A DNA stretch of 35,548 bases from BPIH01 sp042408535 (GTDB lineage: Bacteria > Chloroflexota > Limnocylindria > Limnocylindrales > CSP1-4): positions 1 through 35,548 of the forward strand of contig JBHORA010000133.1 in NCBI GenBank assembly GCA_042408535.1. Reading direction: 5' to 3'. The notes beneath the pieces are model-generated. The model searched no databases and was not told where the DNA came from. It saw only the letters and a program-made list of their open reading frames with translations. The position numbers and the translations under genes were made by a program. Numbering within the stretch: the first letter of the stretch is position 1; each line of letters opens with the position of its first letter. This document shows positions 25,641 to 32,650 of the stretch, in pieces.

Positions 25641-26867
25641 CTAGCGCGGACTCGCCCGTCCGTCGGTCGGAGCCCCGGCCCGGTTGGCGTGCGCGACTTG
25701 CCCCCTCACGGGCGGTGGGATGGACGCCTGGTAATCCGGCGGCAGCTGGCCGGCCGCCGCCAGGCGCCGGATGACGAACCCGTAGTACTCCTCGACCTTG
25801 GCCGTGACCCGCTCCCAGGAGAACTCCTGGGCCCGGGCCCGACCGGCGGCGCTCATCCGGGCCCGAAGGTCCGGATCGCCGAGGAGCCGGGCGATCGCGC
25901 CGGCGAGGGCCTCGGGGTCGCGGGGCGGGACGAGGAGCGCCTGCTCGCCGCGGCGGACGACCCCTTTGTAGCCGTGGATGTCCGAACAGACGATCGGCGT
26001 CCCGGCCGCCATCGCCTCGAGGAGGACGATGCCGAAGGATTCGCGGCCGGTGGCGGGAGTGACGAAGACGTCGGCCGTCCGGTAGAGCTGGGCAAGCTCG
26101 TCGTCGCTCACCCGGCCGAGGAACTCGACCTTCCCGAGGCGACGGGTCGCCACGTAGCGACGAGCCTCGCGCTCCTGGGGGCCGCTCCCGACGAGGAGGA
26201 GCCGGCAGTCCCAGTCGCGTCGGCGAAGGATCCGAAAGGCGCGAAGGAGGACGAGGACGCCCTTCCGCGGCTCGAAGCGGCCGACGAAGAGGATGTTCAG
26301 GGTCCCGTCCTGCCAGCGGGCGATCGGGACGGCCCGCTGGAAGCGGCCGACATCGACCCCGTTCGGGATGACCTTGTAGTCGCCGGGGAAGAAGCGGCTG
26401 ATGAAGTGGCGGGCGGCGGCCGAGACGGCGATCCGGCCGTGGAGGCGGGCTACGGTGCCGCCGAGGAGGCGGGCCCCAAGCTCGTAGGCCGGGGAGAAGC
26501 CGGCGTAGGCATGGAAGGTGGCGATGTTCACGCTCCGGGACTGGCGGAGGAGGATCGGCGACAGGAAGGGGACGAGGGGCTCGTGGAAGTGGAGGAGGTC
26601 GAAGCGCTCCCGGTCGAGGAGCTCCCGAACCTGGGGCACGAAGCGGGGCGAGAGGGTGAGGGTCCCCACCGAGCCGTTGGCCGGCACGCTGAAGCCCTTC
26701 CCGATCCGGATGACGTCGCCCTCCGAGCTCCGCTGGAGCCCGTGGCTCGAGGTGATGATCCGGACGTCGTGGCCACGGGCCCGGAGGTTCTCGTAGAGGT
26801 GGCGGACGTGCTGGGTCACGCCGCCCGGGAGGGGGTAGACGTACGGCGAGACGAGGCCGATCTTCAT
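25641..26867 (-). CDS. GT4 glycosyltransferase, PimA-like
   Basis: A 408-residue cytoplasmic GT-B enzyme. The N-terminal acceptor domain starts MKIGLVSPYVYPLPGGVTQH, with the paired glycines of GT4 enzymes. Further on are FHEPLVPFLSPILL and ATFHAYAGFSPAYE. The donor domain has NILFVGRFEPRKGVLVLL and the E-x7-E motif as GRESFGIVLLEAMAAGTPIV. The pattern matches phosphatidylinositol alpha-mannosyltransferase PimA of Actinobacteria, which adds the first mannose of PI-mannosides. Its operon position with inositol-phosphate synthase, a CDP-alcohol phosphatidyltransferase and acyltransferases supports that. GDP-mannose as donor is inferred. It ends in TAG at the broken BNR gene, so a few C-terminal residues may also be altered. 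Confidence 0.85.
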   Translation of the reverse strand: MKIGLVSPYVYPLPGGVTQHVRHLYENLRARGHDVRIITSSHGLQRSSEGDVIRIGKGFSVPANGSVGTLTLSPRFVPQVRELLDRERFDLLHFHEPLVPFLSPILLRQSRSVNIATFHAYAGFSPAYELGARLLGGTVARLHGRIAVSAAARHFISRFFPGDYKVIPNGVDVGRFQRAVPIARWQDGTLNILFVGRFEPRKGVLVLLRAFRILRRRDWDCRLLLVGSGPQEREARRYVATRRLGKVEFLGRVSDDELAQLYRTADVFVTPATGRESFGIVLLEAMAAGTPIVCSDIHGYKGVVRRGEQALLVPPRDPEALAGAIARLLGDPDLRARMSAAGRARAQEFSWERVTAKVEEYYGFVIRRLAAAGQLPPDYQASIPPPVRGQVAHANRAGAPTDGRASPR

Positions 26868-27649
26868 CGCCGTCCGCCCCGTCCGTCCGGTGTCGGGTAA
26901 CCGAGATCGCGGCCGCTGCCGTCACGTCGGATCCGGCCCCGAAGTTCGTCGCGGGCGTCGCGGCCGTACTTCCGGAGCTGGCGTCCGAAGGTCGCCAGCT
27001 GGCTCACGGGGTCGTGGAAGCTTCCGTGCCAGCGGGTCCGACGCTCGAGGATCGCGAGGCGAAGGTCCTCCGCCGTCCGGCCGGGGAAGGTCGTCCAGCC
27101 GGCGCCGACGGCCGAAACGTGGTGGGCGTCGCTGTTCCCGATCCCGGCCAGGCCGTGCTCGGCGGCGAAGGCGACGACCCGCCGGTGCCACGGCCGCCCG
27201 AGCATCGTCGGGTTGAAGGCCTCGAGGCCGTCGGGGCGGACGCGCTCGTCACGATCCCGAAGGAGGCGGCGGAGGACCCAGCCTTGGGCACAGAGCGGGT
27301 ACGGGACGAGGGGATGGGCGGGGATGGCGAGCCCGCCCTGTTCGTGGACGATCCCGATCGTCGAGCGGAGGGAGCGGAGGGGTGGGACGCGCTCGGCGAT
27401 GAAGAGGGCGAGGAGGTGCCCACCGAGGGTCGTTACCTCCTCGCCGACGACGACCTCGACCCGATAGCCTCGCTCGCGGGCGAGGGCCTGGGCGGCGAGG
27501 GCGGCGTCGATCCGGTCGTGATCGGCGATGGCGATGACGTCGAGCTCGGTCGCCGCCTCGACGTGGTCGAGGATCTCCTCGACGGAGCTCGTGCCGTCCG
27601 AGGCAAGGGTGTGGATGTGGAGATCGGCCCGGCCGAGGCGGTCGGTCAT
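26864..27649 (-). CDS. PHP-domain phosphoesterase
   Basis: A 261-residue metal-dependent phosphoesterase of the PHP superfamily. Metal ligands appear in order: DLHIHTLASDGT (His11, His13, Asp18), ADHD (Asp43-His44), EEV (Glu71), GGH (His78), AHPL (His112), GNSDAHH (Asp174, His176). The C-terminus from residue 215 is a basic helix. Relatives include histidinol-phosphate phosphatase and nucleotide 3'-phosphatases. In this operon, between acyltransferase and PimA-like genes, it could instead dephosphorylate phosphatidylinositol phosphate, which is an inference. The ATG at 27649 has GGAGGG upstream and overlaps the previous stop. Its own stop overlaps the GT4 start. Confidence 0.85.
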   Translation of the reverse strand: MTDRLGRADLHIHTLASDGTSSVEEILDHVEAATELDVIAIADHDRIDAALAAQALARERGYRVEVVVGEEVTTLGGHLLALFIAERVPPLRSLRSTIGIVHEQGGLAIPAHPLVPYPLCAQGWVLRRLLRDRDERVRPDGLEAFNPTMLGRPWHRRVVAFAAEHGLAGIGNSDAHHVSAVGAGWTTFPGRTAEDLRLAILERRTRWHGSFHDPVSQLATFGRQLRKYGRDARDELRGRIRRDGSGRDLGYPTPDGRGGRR

Positions 27650-28701
27650 CGCCGACCCTCCTCGCGGGCGGCTGACGGCGCGGGCGCCGAGGCCGCGAGC
27701 TGCCCCAGCCGTCCCCGGCGCACGGCGAGATCCGGCCACAGAGGGAAGAAGACGGCCCACCATTGCTCGGGGGCGGTGGCGACGAGCCGCTCGAAGGCGC
27801 GGGCCTCGGCCTCGAGGACGGCCAGGACCCGCTCCCGCCGCGAACCCTCGACCGGCATCGGGAGCCGCTCGAGCCGGCCGCGGTACCGGCCCGGCCCCGT
27901 CCGCCAGGCGGCACCGACGTAGATCGGAACCCCGCTCTCGAGGGCGAGGACGGCCGGGCCGATCGGGAGGGGGCAGGGAGCACCGAAGAGCGGGACCTCG
28001 ACGCCGCCGCCCGTCAGATCGCGATCGGCGATGAGCCCGACGAGCTCGCCCCGCTCGAGGGCAGCGGCGAGCTCGCGGCGGGCTTCGCGGAGGCCGACGA
28101 GCCGAACGCCGAGGGCCCCTCGCGTTCGGACGAACCAGCGCTGGAGGGCCGGATCGGGGATCGTCTCCATCGGGGCGACCGCCGGCCGGCCGCTCCGCTG
28201 GATGACGTAGAGGCTCGGGATCTCGAGGGCCCCGAAGTGGAGGCCGACGAGGACGATCCGACCCCTCCGCTCGAGGGCCTCGGCGACCGTCTCGGGGGTC
28301 TCGACGACGAACCGCTCGGCGAGGTAGCGGGCGTCGTAGGTCGGCACCCGGAGGAGCTCGAGGTAGTAGCGGGCGCGATGGCGAAAGGCGGCCCGAACGA
28401 GGGCTTCGAGGGCGCGAGGGTCGCTGGCGGCGGCTCGCAGCCGGGCCGGACCGACGCCCGTCCGGGCGCACCAGTCCGCGACCCGGCCGAGGTTTCGGCG
28501 GGCCTGCTCGGCGTCGGCGGGCGCGAGGCGGTACCAGAGGAGGCCGGCGGCCTCGGCGAGGGCGACGAGGGGTCCTTCCGGGAGCCAGCAGAGGACTCGG
28601 GCCAGGGCGGCGACGAGGCCAGCCCGGAGCCGCTGGAGGGGAGTGCCCGGTGGGAGCCTCGGTGCCGCCTCGACGGGCGCGGTCTCGACGGCCTCGCTCA
28701 T
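27646..28701 (-). CDS. LpxL/HtrB-family acyltransferase, PatA-like (second copy)
   Basis: A 351-residue membrane-associated acyltransferase. The catalytic HX4E motif is LHFGALE (His155, Glu160). The family blocks RNLGRVADW, AFRHRARYYLELLR and DRDLTGGGVEVPLFGAP, and the late PEQWWAVFFPLWPD, are present. Lipid A acyltransferases and the actinobacterial PI-mannoside acyltransferase PatA share this fold. No lipid A genes are visible here, and the PI gene context favours a PatA-like role. The start MSEAVETAP was chosen because it overlaps the previous stop (ATGA). Next is the PHP gene, also overlapping. Confidence 0.85.
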   Translation of the reverse strand: MSEAVETAPVEAAPRLPPGTPLQRLRAGLVAALARVLCWLPEGPLVALAEAAGLLWYRLAPADAEQARRNLGRVADWCARTGVGPARLRAAASDPRALEALVRAAFRHRARYYLELLRVPTYDARYLAERFVVETPETVAEALERRGRIVLVGLHFGALEIPSLYVIQRSGRPAVAPMETIPDPALQRWFVRTRGALGVRLVGLREARRELAAALERGELVGLIADRDLTGGGVEVPLFGAPCPLPIGPAVLALESGVPIYVGAAWRTGPGRYRGRLERLPMPVEGSRRERVLAVLEAEARAFERLVATAPEQWWAVFFPLWPDLAVRRGRLGQLAASAPAPSAAREEGRR

Positions 28702-29738
28702 GGGACCCCGTCGACGGCCGTCAGCCTGACCTCGCCCTCGGTCACCTCGCCGTCCATTTCGGCCGCCCGACGGGCGAGGGTCCCCTGCTCCGCCTCGTCC
28801 TCCGGCCAGACCGGCTTGAAGCTGTACCACTGCTCAGGGGCCGCCGCGATCGCCCGTTCGAGGGCGTCGGCGACGGCCTGGGTCGCCCGGCGGAGGGCCG
28901 CCGGGTCGGACCCGGCCACCTCGATGGGGGTGTCGTGGGTGACGAGGAAGCGACCCTTCGGAAGGCGCCGGACGACCATCGGCAGGATCGGGCTCCCGCT
29001 CTTCGCGGCCAGGACGGCCGGGCCGGCGGGGAGCGTCGTCCACGAGCCGAAGAGGCGGACGGGGATCCCATCGGGGCGATATCCCCAATCGACGATGAGG
29101 GCGAGGATCTCCCGCCGCCGGAGGACGGCGTAGATATCCCGCATCCGCCGCCAGGGGATGACCGTCACCCCCCACCGCGCTCGCTGGGCAGCGAGGATCT
29201 CGAAGAGCTCGGGAAACGAGCTGTCGTCGGCCACCCCGCTCACGGGCCACCCATGGTGGGCGAGGCCGGCCGCCGCCGCCTCGAGGTTTCCGAAATGGCC
29301 GGTCGTGAGGATGAGGCCCCGGCCGGAGGCGCGCCAGACGGCGGCGACCTCCTCGACCCCGACCGCCTCGACGCGAGCCGAGATCTCGGCCGCCGACTGG
29401 TTCGGGAGGCGCTGGAGCTCGACGAGGTAGCGGGCGTAGTTGTCGTAGGCGGCGAGGGCGAGCCGGCGGACGTCCGGATGCTCGGGCGGCAGCCCGAGGA
29501 CGTGGGCGAAGTTCTCGTTCGCCCAGCGGCGCTTCGTCGGCCAGGCCCAGTACGAGGCTCGGAGGCCGGCCCGGACCACGGCCACCGAGACCCGCTCGGG
29601 GGCATTGGCGACGAGCCAGCTTCCGGTCCGCCAGGCGGCGAGCCCGGCCCGCTCGACGGCCCGGAGGGCGAGCCGACGGGGCGGCGGCTTCGGGTCCCGA
29701 CGGTGGGGTGCCGAGAGCCGCCGCCCGTTCGTCGTCAC
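28698..29738 (-). CDS. LpxL/HtrB-family acyltransferase (first copy)
   Basis: A 346-residue paralogue of the downstream acyltransferase. HX4E is TGHFGNLE (His148, Glu153). Other family blocks are NENFAHVLG, AYDNYARYLVELQRLP, VDWGYRPDGIPVRLFG and PEQWYSFKPVWPED. Two such enzymes in tandem could acylate two positions, for example mannose and inositol of a PI-mannoside, but that division of labour is a guess. The start is GTG with no strong ribosome site, four bases after the inositol-phosphate synthase stop. The acidic tail EMDGEVTEGEVRL is peculiar to this copy. Confidence 0.85.
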   Translation of the reverse strand: MTTNGRRLSAPHRRDPKPPPRRLALRAVERAGLAAWRTGSWLVANAPERVSVAVVRAGLRASYWAWPTKRRWANENFAHVLGLPPEHPDVRRLALAAYDNYARYLVELQRLPNQSAAEISARVEAVGVEEVAAVWRASGRGLILTTGHFGNLEAAAAGLAHHGWPVSGVADDSSFPELFEILAAQRARWGVTVIPWRRMRDIYAVLRRREILALIVDWGYRPDGIPVRLFGSWTTLPAGPAVLAAKSGSPILPMVVRRLPKGRFLVTHDTPIEVAGSDPAALRRATQAVADALERAIAAAPEQWYSFKPVWPEDEAEQGTLARRAAEMDGEVTEGEVRLTAVDGVP

Positions 29739-29742
29739 CGGC

Positions 29743-30306
29743 TCAGGCCGAGGCGCCGGCCTTCTTCGCTGCCCGGCTCGCCGAGGCTGCGGCCGGGGCA
29801 GCGGCGCCGGCTGGACGCTTCCCGTCGCCGGTGAGGGTTTCGTTGTCCTCGCCGCGGATGAAGGCCTCGACTCGCTCCCGGGCTACGTCGTCGGGGATCT
29901 GGACCGGCGGGCTCTTCATGAAGTAGGCCGACGGGGCGACGAGGGTCCCGGACAGGCCGCGGTCGAGGCCGAGCTTCGCGCAGCGGATGGCGTCGGTGAT
30001 GACGCCGGCGCTGTTCGGGCTGTCCCAGACTTCGAGCTTGAGCTCGAGGTTCAAGGGAACGTCGCCGTACGTCGTCCCCTCGATCCGGATATGGCACCAC
30101 TTCCGATCCTCGAGCCAGGGCACGTAGTCGGAGGGGCCGACGTGGACGTTGTCCTCGTCGATCGGGTAGTCGATCATCGAGGTCACGGCGTTCGTCTTGC
30201 TGATCTTCTTGCTCTCGAGCCGCTCGCGCTCGAGCATGTTCAAGAAGTCGGTGTTGCCGCCGAAGTTGAGCTGGTAGGTCCGGTCGATGCGGACGCCGCG
30301 GTCCAT
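29743..30306 (-). CDS. Inositol-1-phosphate synthase, C-terminal part after an in-frame stop
   Basis: The downstream half of the interrupted synthase gene, in the same frame as the upstream half. The sequence directly after the TAG codes for SQVGATITHRVLTRLF before the ATG at 30306, so the homology continues without shift. From 30306 it has RTYQLNFGGNTDFLNML, SKTNAVTSMIDYPIDEDN, HVGPSDYVPWLEDRKW and LELKLEVWDSPNSAG, all conserved in the catalytic domain of actinobacterial Ino1. The Ala/Lys-rich tail after residue 165 of this fragment is an extra. This part alone lacks the NAD-binding domain and is unlikely to be active by itself. Confidence 0.8.
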   Translation of the reverse strand: MDRGVRIDRTYQLNFGGNTDFLNMLERERLESKKISKTNAVTSMIDYPIDEDNVHVGPSDYVPWLEDRKWCHIRIEGTTYGDVPLNLELKLEVWDSPNSAGVITDAIRCAKLGLDRGLSGTLVAPSAYFMKSPPVQIPDDVARERVEAFIRGEDNETLTGDGKRPAGAAAPAAASASRAAKKAGASA

Positions 30307-30354
30307 GAAGAGACGGGTCAGGACCCGGTGGGTGATCGTCGCCCCGACCTGGCT

Positions 30355-30357
30355 CTA
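30355..30357 (-). other. In-frame amber codon replacing a conserved lysine codon
   Basis: The minus strand reads Gly-Asp-Asp-Ile-TAG-Ser-Gln-Val-Gly-Ala-Thr. In Ino1 relatives this block is GDDIKSQVGAT, so one base (AAG to TAG, A to T on the coding strand at 30357) makes the stop. Both flanks stay in one frame and stay conserved. It is codon 206 from the ATG. Confidence 0.85.
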
Positions 30358-30972
30358 GATGTCGTCGCCGATGATCGGCAGGCCCTCCTCGGCGAAGCGG
30401 CGCTGCCAGTAGGGCTCGCGGCCGATGAAAACGGGGATGGCGTTCACGAAGGCGACACCGGCTTTCAGGGCCTGCTCGACATACCACTTCGTCGCCTCTT
30501 CGGAGCCGACCGGCAGGTAGCTGACCATGACATCGACTTTCCGCTCGCGGAGGATGCCGACGATGTCGGCCGTCGGGCCGGGCGCCTTCTCGATGATCCG
30601 GGAGAGGTACTTGCCGAGGCCGTCGTGGGTCATCCCCCGCTCGACGGGGACGCCCAGATGGGGGACCTGCTGGAAGACGTACGTGTTGTTCGGCTTCGCG
30701 TAGATCGCCTCCGAGAGGTCCTTGCCGACCTTGTTGCGGTCGATGTCGAAGGCGGCGACGAACTCGATGTCCCGGATGTGGTAGCCCCCGAGTTCGACGT
30801 GCATGAGGCCCGGGATCCGATCACCCGGCTGTGCGTTCTCGTAGTAGTAGCGGCCCTGGACGAGGCTGCTCGCGCAGTTCCCGACCCCGACGATGGCGAC
30901 CCGGATCTTTCGATCGCCGGCCTGGCCGTTCCGACCGGCGCCGCCGTTGTTCGTGCTCACGTGCTGCTCCAT
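30355..30972 (-). CDS. ino1: Inositol-3-phosphate synthase, N-terminal part
   Basis: Myo-inositol-1-phosphate synthase turns glucose-6-phosphate into L-myo-inositol-1-phosphate with NAD, the entry step to inositol lipids. This 205-residue part has the NAD-binding start RVAIVGVGNCASSLVQG, then FVAAFDIDRNKVGKDL, SYLPVGSEEATKWYVEQAL and NAIPVFIG, ending GLPIIGDDI before TAG. The short bacterial form matches the actinobacterial type. An ATG at 30972 and a GTG at 30960 with GGAG upstream are both possible starts. It follows the phosphatidyltransferase gene by 19 bp. Full length with readthrough would be about 409 residues; as sequenced the enzyme is broken, unless the stop is an error or is suppressed. 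Confidence 0.9.
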   Translation of the reverse strand: MEQHVSTNNGGAGRNGQAGDRKIRVAIVGVGNCASSLVQGRYYYENAQPGDRIPGLMHVELGGYHIRDIEFVAAFDIDRNKVGKDLSEAIYAKPNNTYVFQQVPHLGVPVERGMTHDGLGKYLSRIIEKAPGPTADIVGILRERKVDVMVSYLPVGSEEATKWYVEQALKAGVAFVNAIPVFIGREPYWQRRFAEEGLPIIGDDI

Positions 30973-30991
30973 GGCTCGGTTGCTCTGCTCC

Positions 30992-31681
30992 CTACTGGAT
31001 CGATGGTCGGTCGGATACGTCCGGATGTCGAACCTCCCTGTCTGCGTGGTCGATGATGTGACGAATGCGTTGGCCGGTCGTCAGGCCGGCGAGGACGACG
31101 ATGCTGCCGAGGGCGATCTCGATGACGAGGGCGCCACCGGCGACGTCGGTCGAACCGACCCCGAGGATGCCCCCGAGGAGGAGTCCGCCGCTGAGGAGGA
31201 CGAGGCGGACCTCGCGTGGGGCGAGCCCGACGCTCGCCATGTCCCGCTCGCCGACGAGGTCGAGACCTTCGGCCCGGGCTCGGCTGTAGCTGACGAGGAA
31301 GGCCGCCGCCATCGCCGCCGCAGCGAGGATGGCGAGCCAGGGCAGAGCCGCCCCGATCCCACCGGCCACGAGGCCGACATAGACCGCCGCTTCACCGGCT
31401 CGATCGAAAACAGAGTCGAGGAAGGCGCCGAGCCGGCTCGCCCGGCCGCTGGCCCGGGCGAGGGTGCCATCGAGGAGATCGAAGGCGCCACCGACGAGGA
31501 CGAGGAGGCCCGCCAGCCCGAAGGCACCGAGGGCGGCGGCCGCGGCGCCGAGGAGGGCGAGGCCGAAGCCGAGGATGGTGAGGGCGTTCGGGCTGAGACC
31601 GAGCCGGCCGAGGGCGAGGGCGACGGGCTCGGCCGCCCGGCGGACGCGACGCCGGAAGGTCGGAGTGAGGGGCATCGCCAT
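30992..31681 (-). CDS. CDP-alcohol phosphatidyltransferase, probable PI(P) synthase
   Basis: A 229-residue membrane enzyme with about six helices. The complete family signature D-x2-D-G-x2-A-R-x8-G-x3-D-x3-D is present as Asp68, Asp71, Gly72, Ala75, Arg76, Gly85, Asp89 and Asp93. The N-terminus LGLSPNALTILGFGLALLG is typical for this group. It joins a CDP-activated diacylglycerol to an alcohol. With inositol-1-phosphate synthase directly downstream, the likely reaction gives phosphatidylinositol phosphate, as for actinobacterial PgsA1. Other alcohols cannot be excluded. The ATG overlaps the ArsR stop by one base (TGATG); a second in-frame ATG lies two codons later. It ends in TAG. Confidence 0.87.
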   Translation of the reverse strand: MAMPLTPTFRRRVRRAAEPVALALGRLGLSPNALTILGFGLALLGAAAAALGAFGLAGLLVLVGGAFDLLDGTLARASGRASRLGAFLDSVFDRAGEAAVYVGLVAGGIGAALPWLAILAAAAMAAAFLVSYSRARAEGLDLVGERDMASVGLAPREVRLVLLSGGLLLGGILGVGSTDVAGGALVIEIALGSIVVLAGLTTGQRIRHIIDHADREVRHPDVSDRPSIQ

Positions 31682-32013
31682 CAGCTCGCGATCCCGAGGA
31701 TGACCCGCTCCCGCTCGGTGACCTCGCCGAAGGCCTCGGGGCGGAGGGTGCAGACGGTCTCCCGCCCGACCCGCCGGGTTTCGACGAGGCCGGCATCCCG
31801 GAGCCGCTTCAGGTGGTGGGAGACGAGGGGCTGGCTGAGGCCGACGTGCTCGATGAGCTCCGTGACTGTGCTCGGGCCCTGGGCGAGGCGGCGGACGATC
31901 CGGAGGCGGTTCACGTCGGCGAGGGCCTTGTGGAACGTCCGGAGGACGCGGAGCTCCTCGGGCGGGTCGACGAGGGAGGCGATGGTCGAGCGGATGCGGG
32001 CGGGTGAGGGCAC
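31681..32013 (-). CDS. ArsR/SmtB-family winged-helix regulator
   Basis: A 110-residue DNA-binding protein. The winged helix-turn-helix is LADVNRLRIVRRLAQGPSTV, TELIEHVGLSQPLVSHHLKR and LRDAGLVETRRVGRETVCTL. The recognition helix lacks the ELCVCDL metal site; the only cysteine is Cys88, so the signal is probably not a classical metal. The GTG start has GGAGG about eight bases upstream. It is the first gene of the inositol-lipid operon and its stop overlaps the phosphatidyltransferase start, so it probably controls the operon and itself. A TTGACA promoter with an inverted repeat over its -10 lies directly before it. Confidence 0.87.
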   Translation of the reverse strand: MPSPARIRSTIASLVDPPEELRVLRTFHKALADVNRLRIVRRLAQGPSTVTELIEHVGLSQPLVSHHLKRLRDAGLVETRRVGRETVCTLRPEAFGEVTERERVILGIAS

Positions 32014-32061
32014 GAGCTGGCCTCCGGTCGGCGGGCGGGCGATCGATCAACGGACGTTCAT

Positions 32062-32077
32062 ATAAAGCGCCGTTTAT
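32062..32077. promoter_or_regulatory. Inverted repeat, likely ArsR operator
   Basis: ATAAA-GCGCCG-TTTAT, perfect 5-bp arms around 6 bp, overlaps the edge of the -10 element of the operon promoter. AT-rich imperfect palindromes at this place are the usual ArsR target. A second half-like element (ATCAACGG / CGTTCATAT) follows at 32046-32062. Confidence 0.55.
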
Positions 32078-32103
32078 CTTATTCGCTCGCGGTCGGCTGT
32101 CAA
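32076..32103 (-). promoter_or_regulatory. Sigma70-type promoter of the inositol-lipid operon
   Basis: On the minus strand TTGACA (32103-32098), a 16-bp spacer, then TAAGAT (32081-32076). It has a perfect -35 and fits the start at 32013 with a leader of about 55 nt. Confidence 0.7.
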
Positions 32104-32545
32104 GGGGTGGCCGGGCGGCCTGGGACACGACTCGGGCGGCCCGTCGACTCGGGCGGCCGTGCGCCCAGAACACCAAACCGGGGGTGCCGGGCGGACGGAA
32201 GCGGCCGATTCGGCGGCTTTGTTGCTCGAGGAACAGCAGATGACCGATGCGGGGGCCCTCGACGCCGGAGATGCGGCCCCTTTGGTGTTCCCAGAACACG
32301 CCGGCCGGGCGGCGGCCGGTCGGGTCGCGACGGGCGTCGGACGCCGGGAGGCCGGTTCCCGCCGCGGTCGACGGAGCGGGGCTGCGTTGCCGGCCTCCGG
32401 GCGCCGGAGGCTCGGCCGCACCAACAGAGATGCTTCCCCGGCGATGCGCGACGCCCGTCCGGTGGCCGCCGACCCGACCCTCGTGGCCGTCTGGCCGGGA
32501 TCTAGAATGGCAGTCCTGGAAGACGACGGGCGATCGGAGGACGGC
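32104..32545. other. Intergenic region with palindrome and repeated decamer
   Basis: No supportable gene on either strand. CCCAGAACAC occurs at 32164-32173 and again at 32290-32299. The second copy is part of a perfect palindrome GTGTTC-CCA-GAACAC (32285-32299). GAACACCAAA (32168-32177) and TTTGGTGTTC (32281-32290) form an inverted pair about 110 bp apart. A 14-bp direct repeat, cgactcgggcggcc, lies at 32128-32158. TAGAAT at 32503-32508 could be a -10 for the rightward genes. Confidence 0.6.
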
Positions 32546-32650
32546 ATGGACGGTCGGGAACGCCAGAAGGCGGTGGGCTCCTTCGAGCCGTCGGCGCCGG
32601 TTCGATGGCCCGCGGTTCGTCCGAGGCCGGTCGGAGTGGACCGACCGTGA
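32546..32650 (+). CDS. Small ORF coupled to the GlpP-like gene
   Basis: A 34-codon frame beginning MDGRERQKAVGS and ending in a Pro/Arg/Val-rich stretch. GGAGG sits five bases before the ATG, a better site than that of the next gene. Its TGA overlaps the GTG start of the GlpP-like gene, so it may act as a translational coupler or leader peptide. There is no recognised domain. It could be noncoding, since any frame stays open easily at this GC content. Confidence 0.35.
   Translation: MDGRERQKAVGSFEPSAPVRWPAVRPRPVGVDRP

Noticed and set aside
25641..26900. Extension of the BNR-repeat protein through the antisense of the GT4 gene
   Set aside because: No Asp boxes or other homology after 25640. 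The GT4 gene on the other strand has a complete, convincing fold.
30355..30357. Amber codon read as pyrrolysine or another recoded amino acid
   Set aside because: TAG serves as an ordinary stop in this window: it ends the MFS gene at 1231, jag at 3678, the PimA-like gene at 25641 and the phosphatidyltransferase at 30992. A single point change from AAG explains it more simply.
32285..32299. LexA/SOS box
   Set aside because: Gram-positive-type LexA boxes have GAAC before GTTC with four bases between; here the order is reversed with three bases between, and no SOS gene is adjacent.
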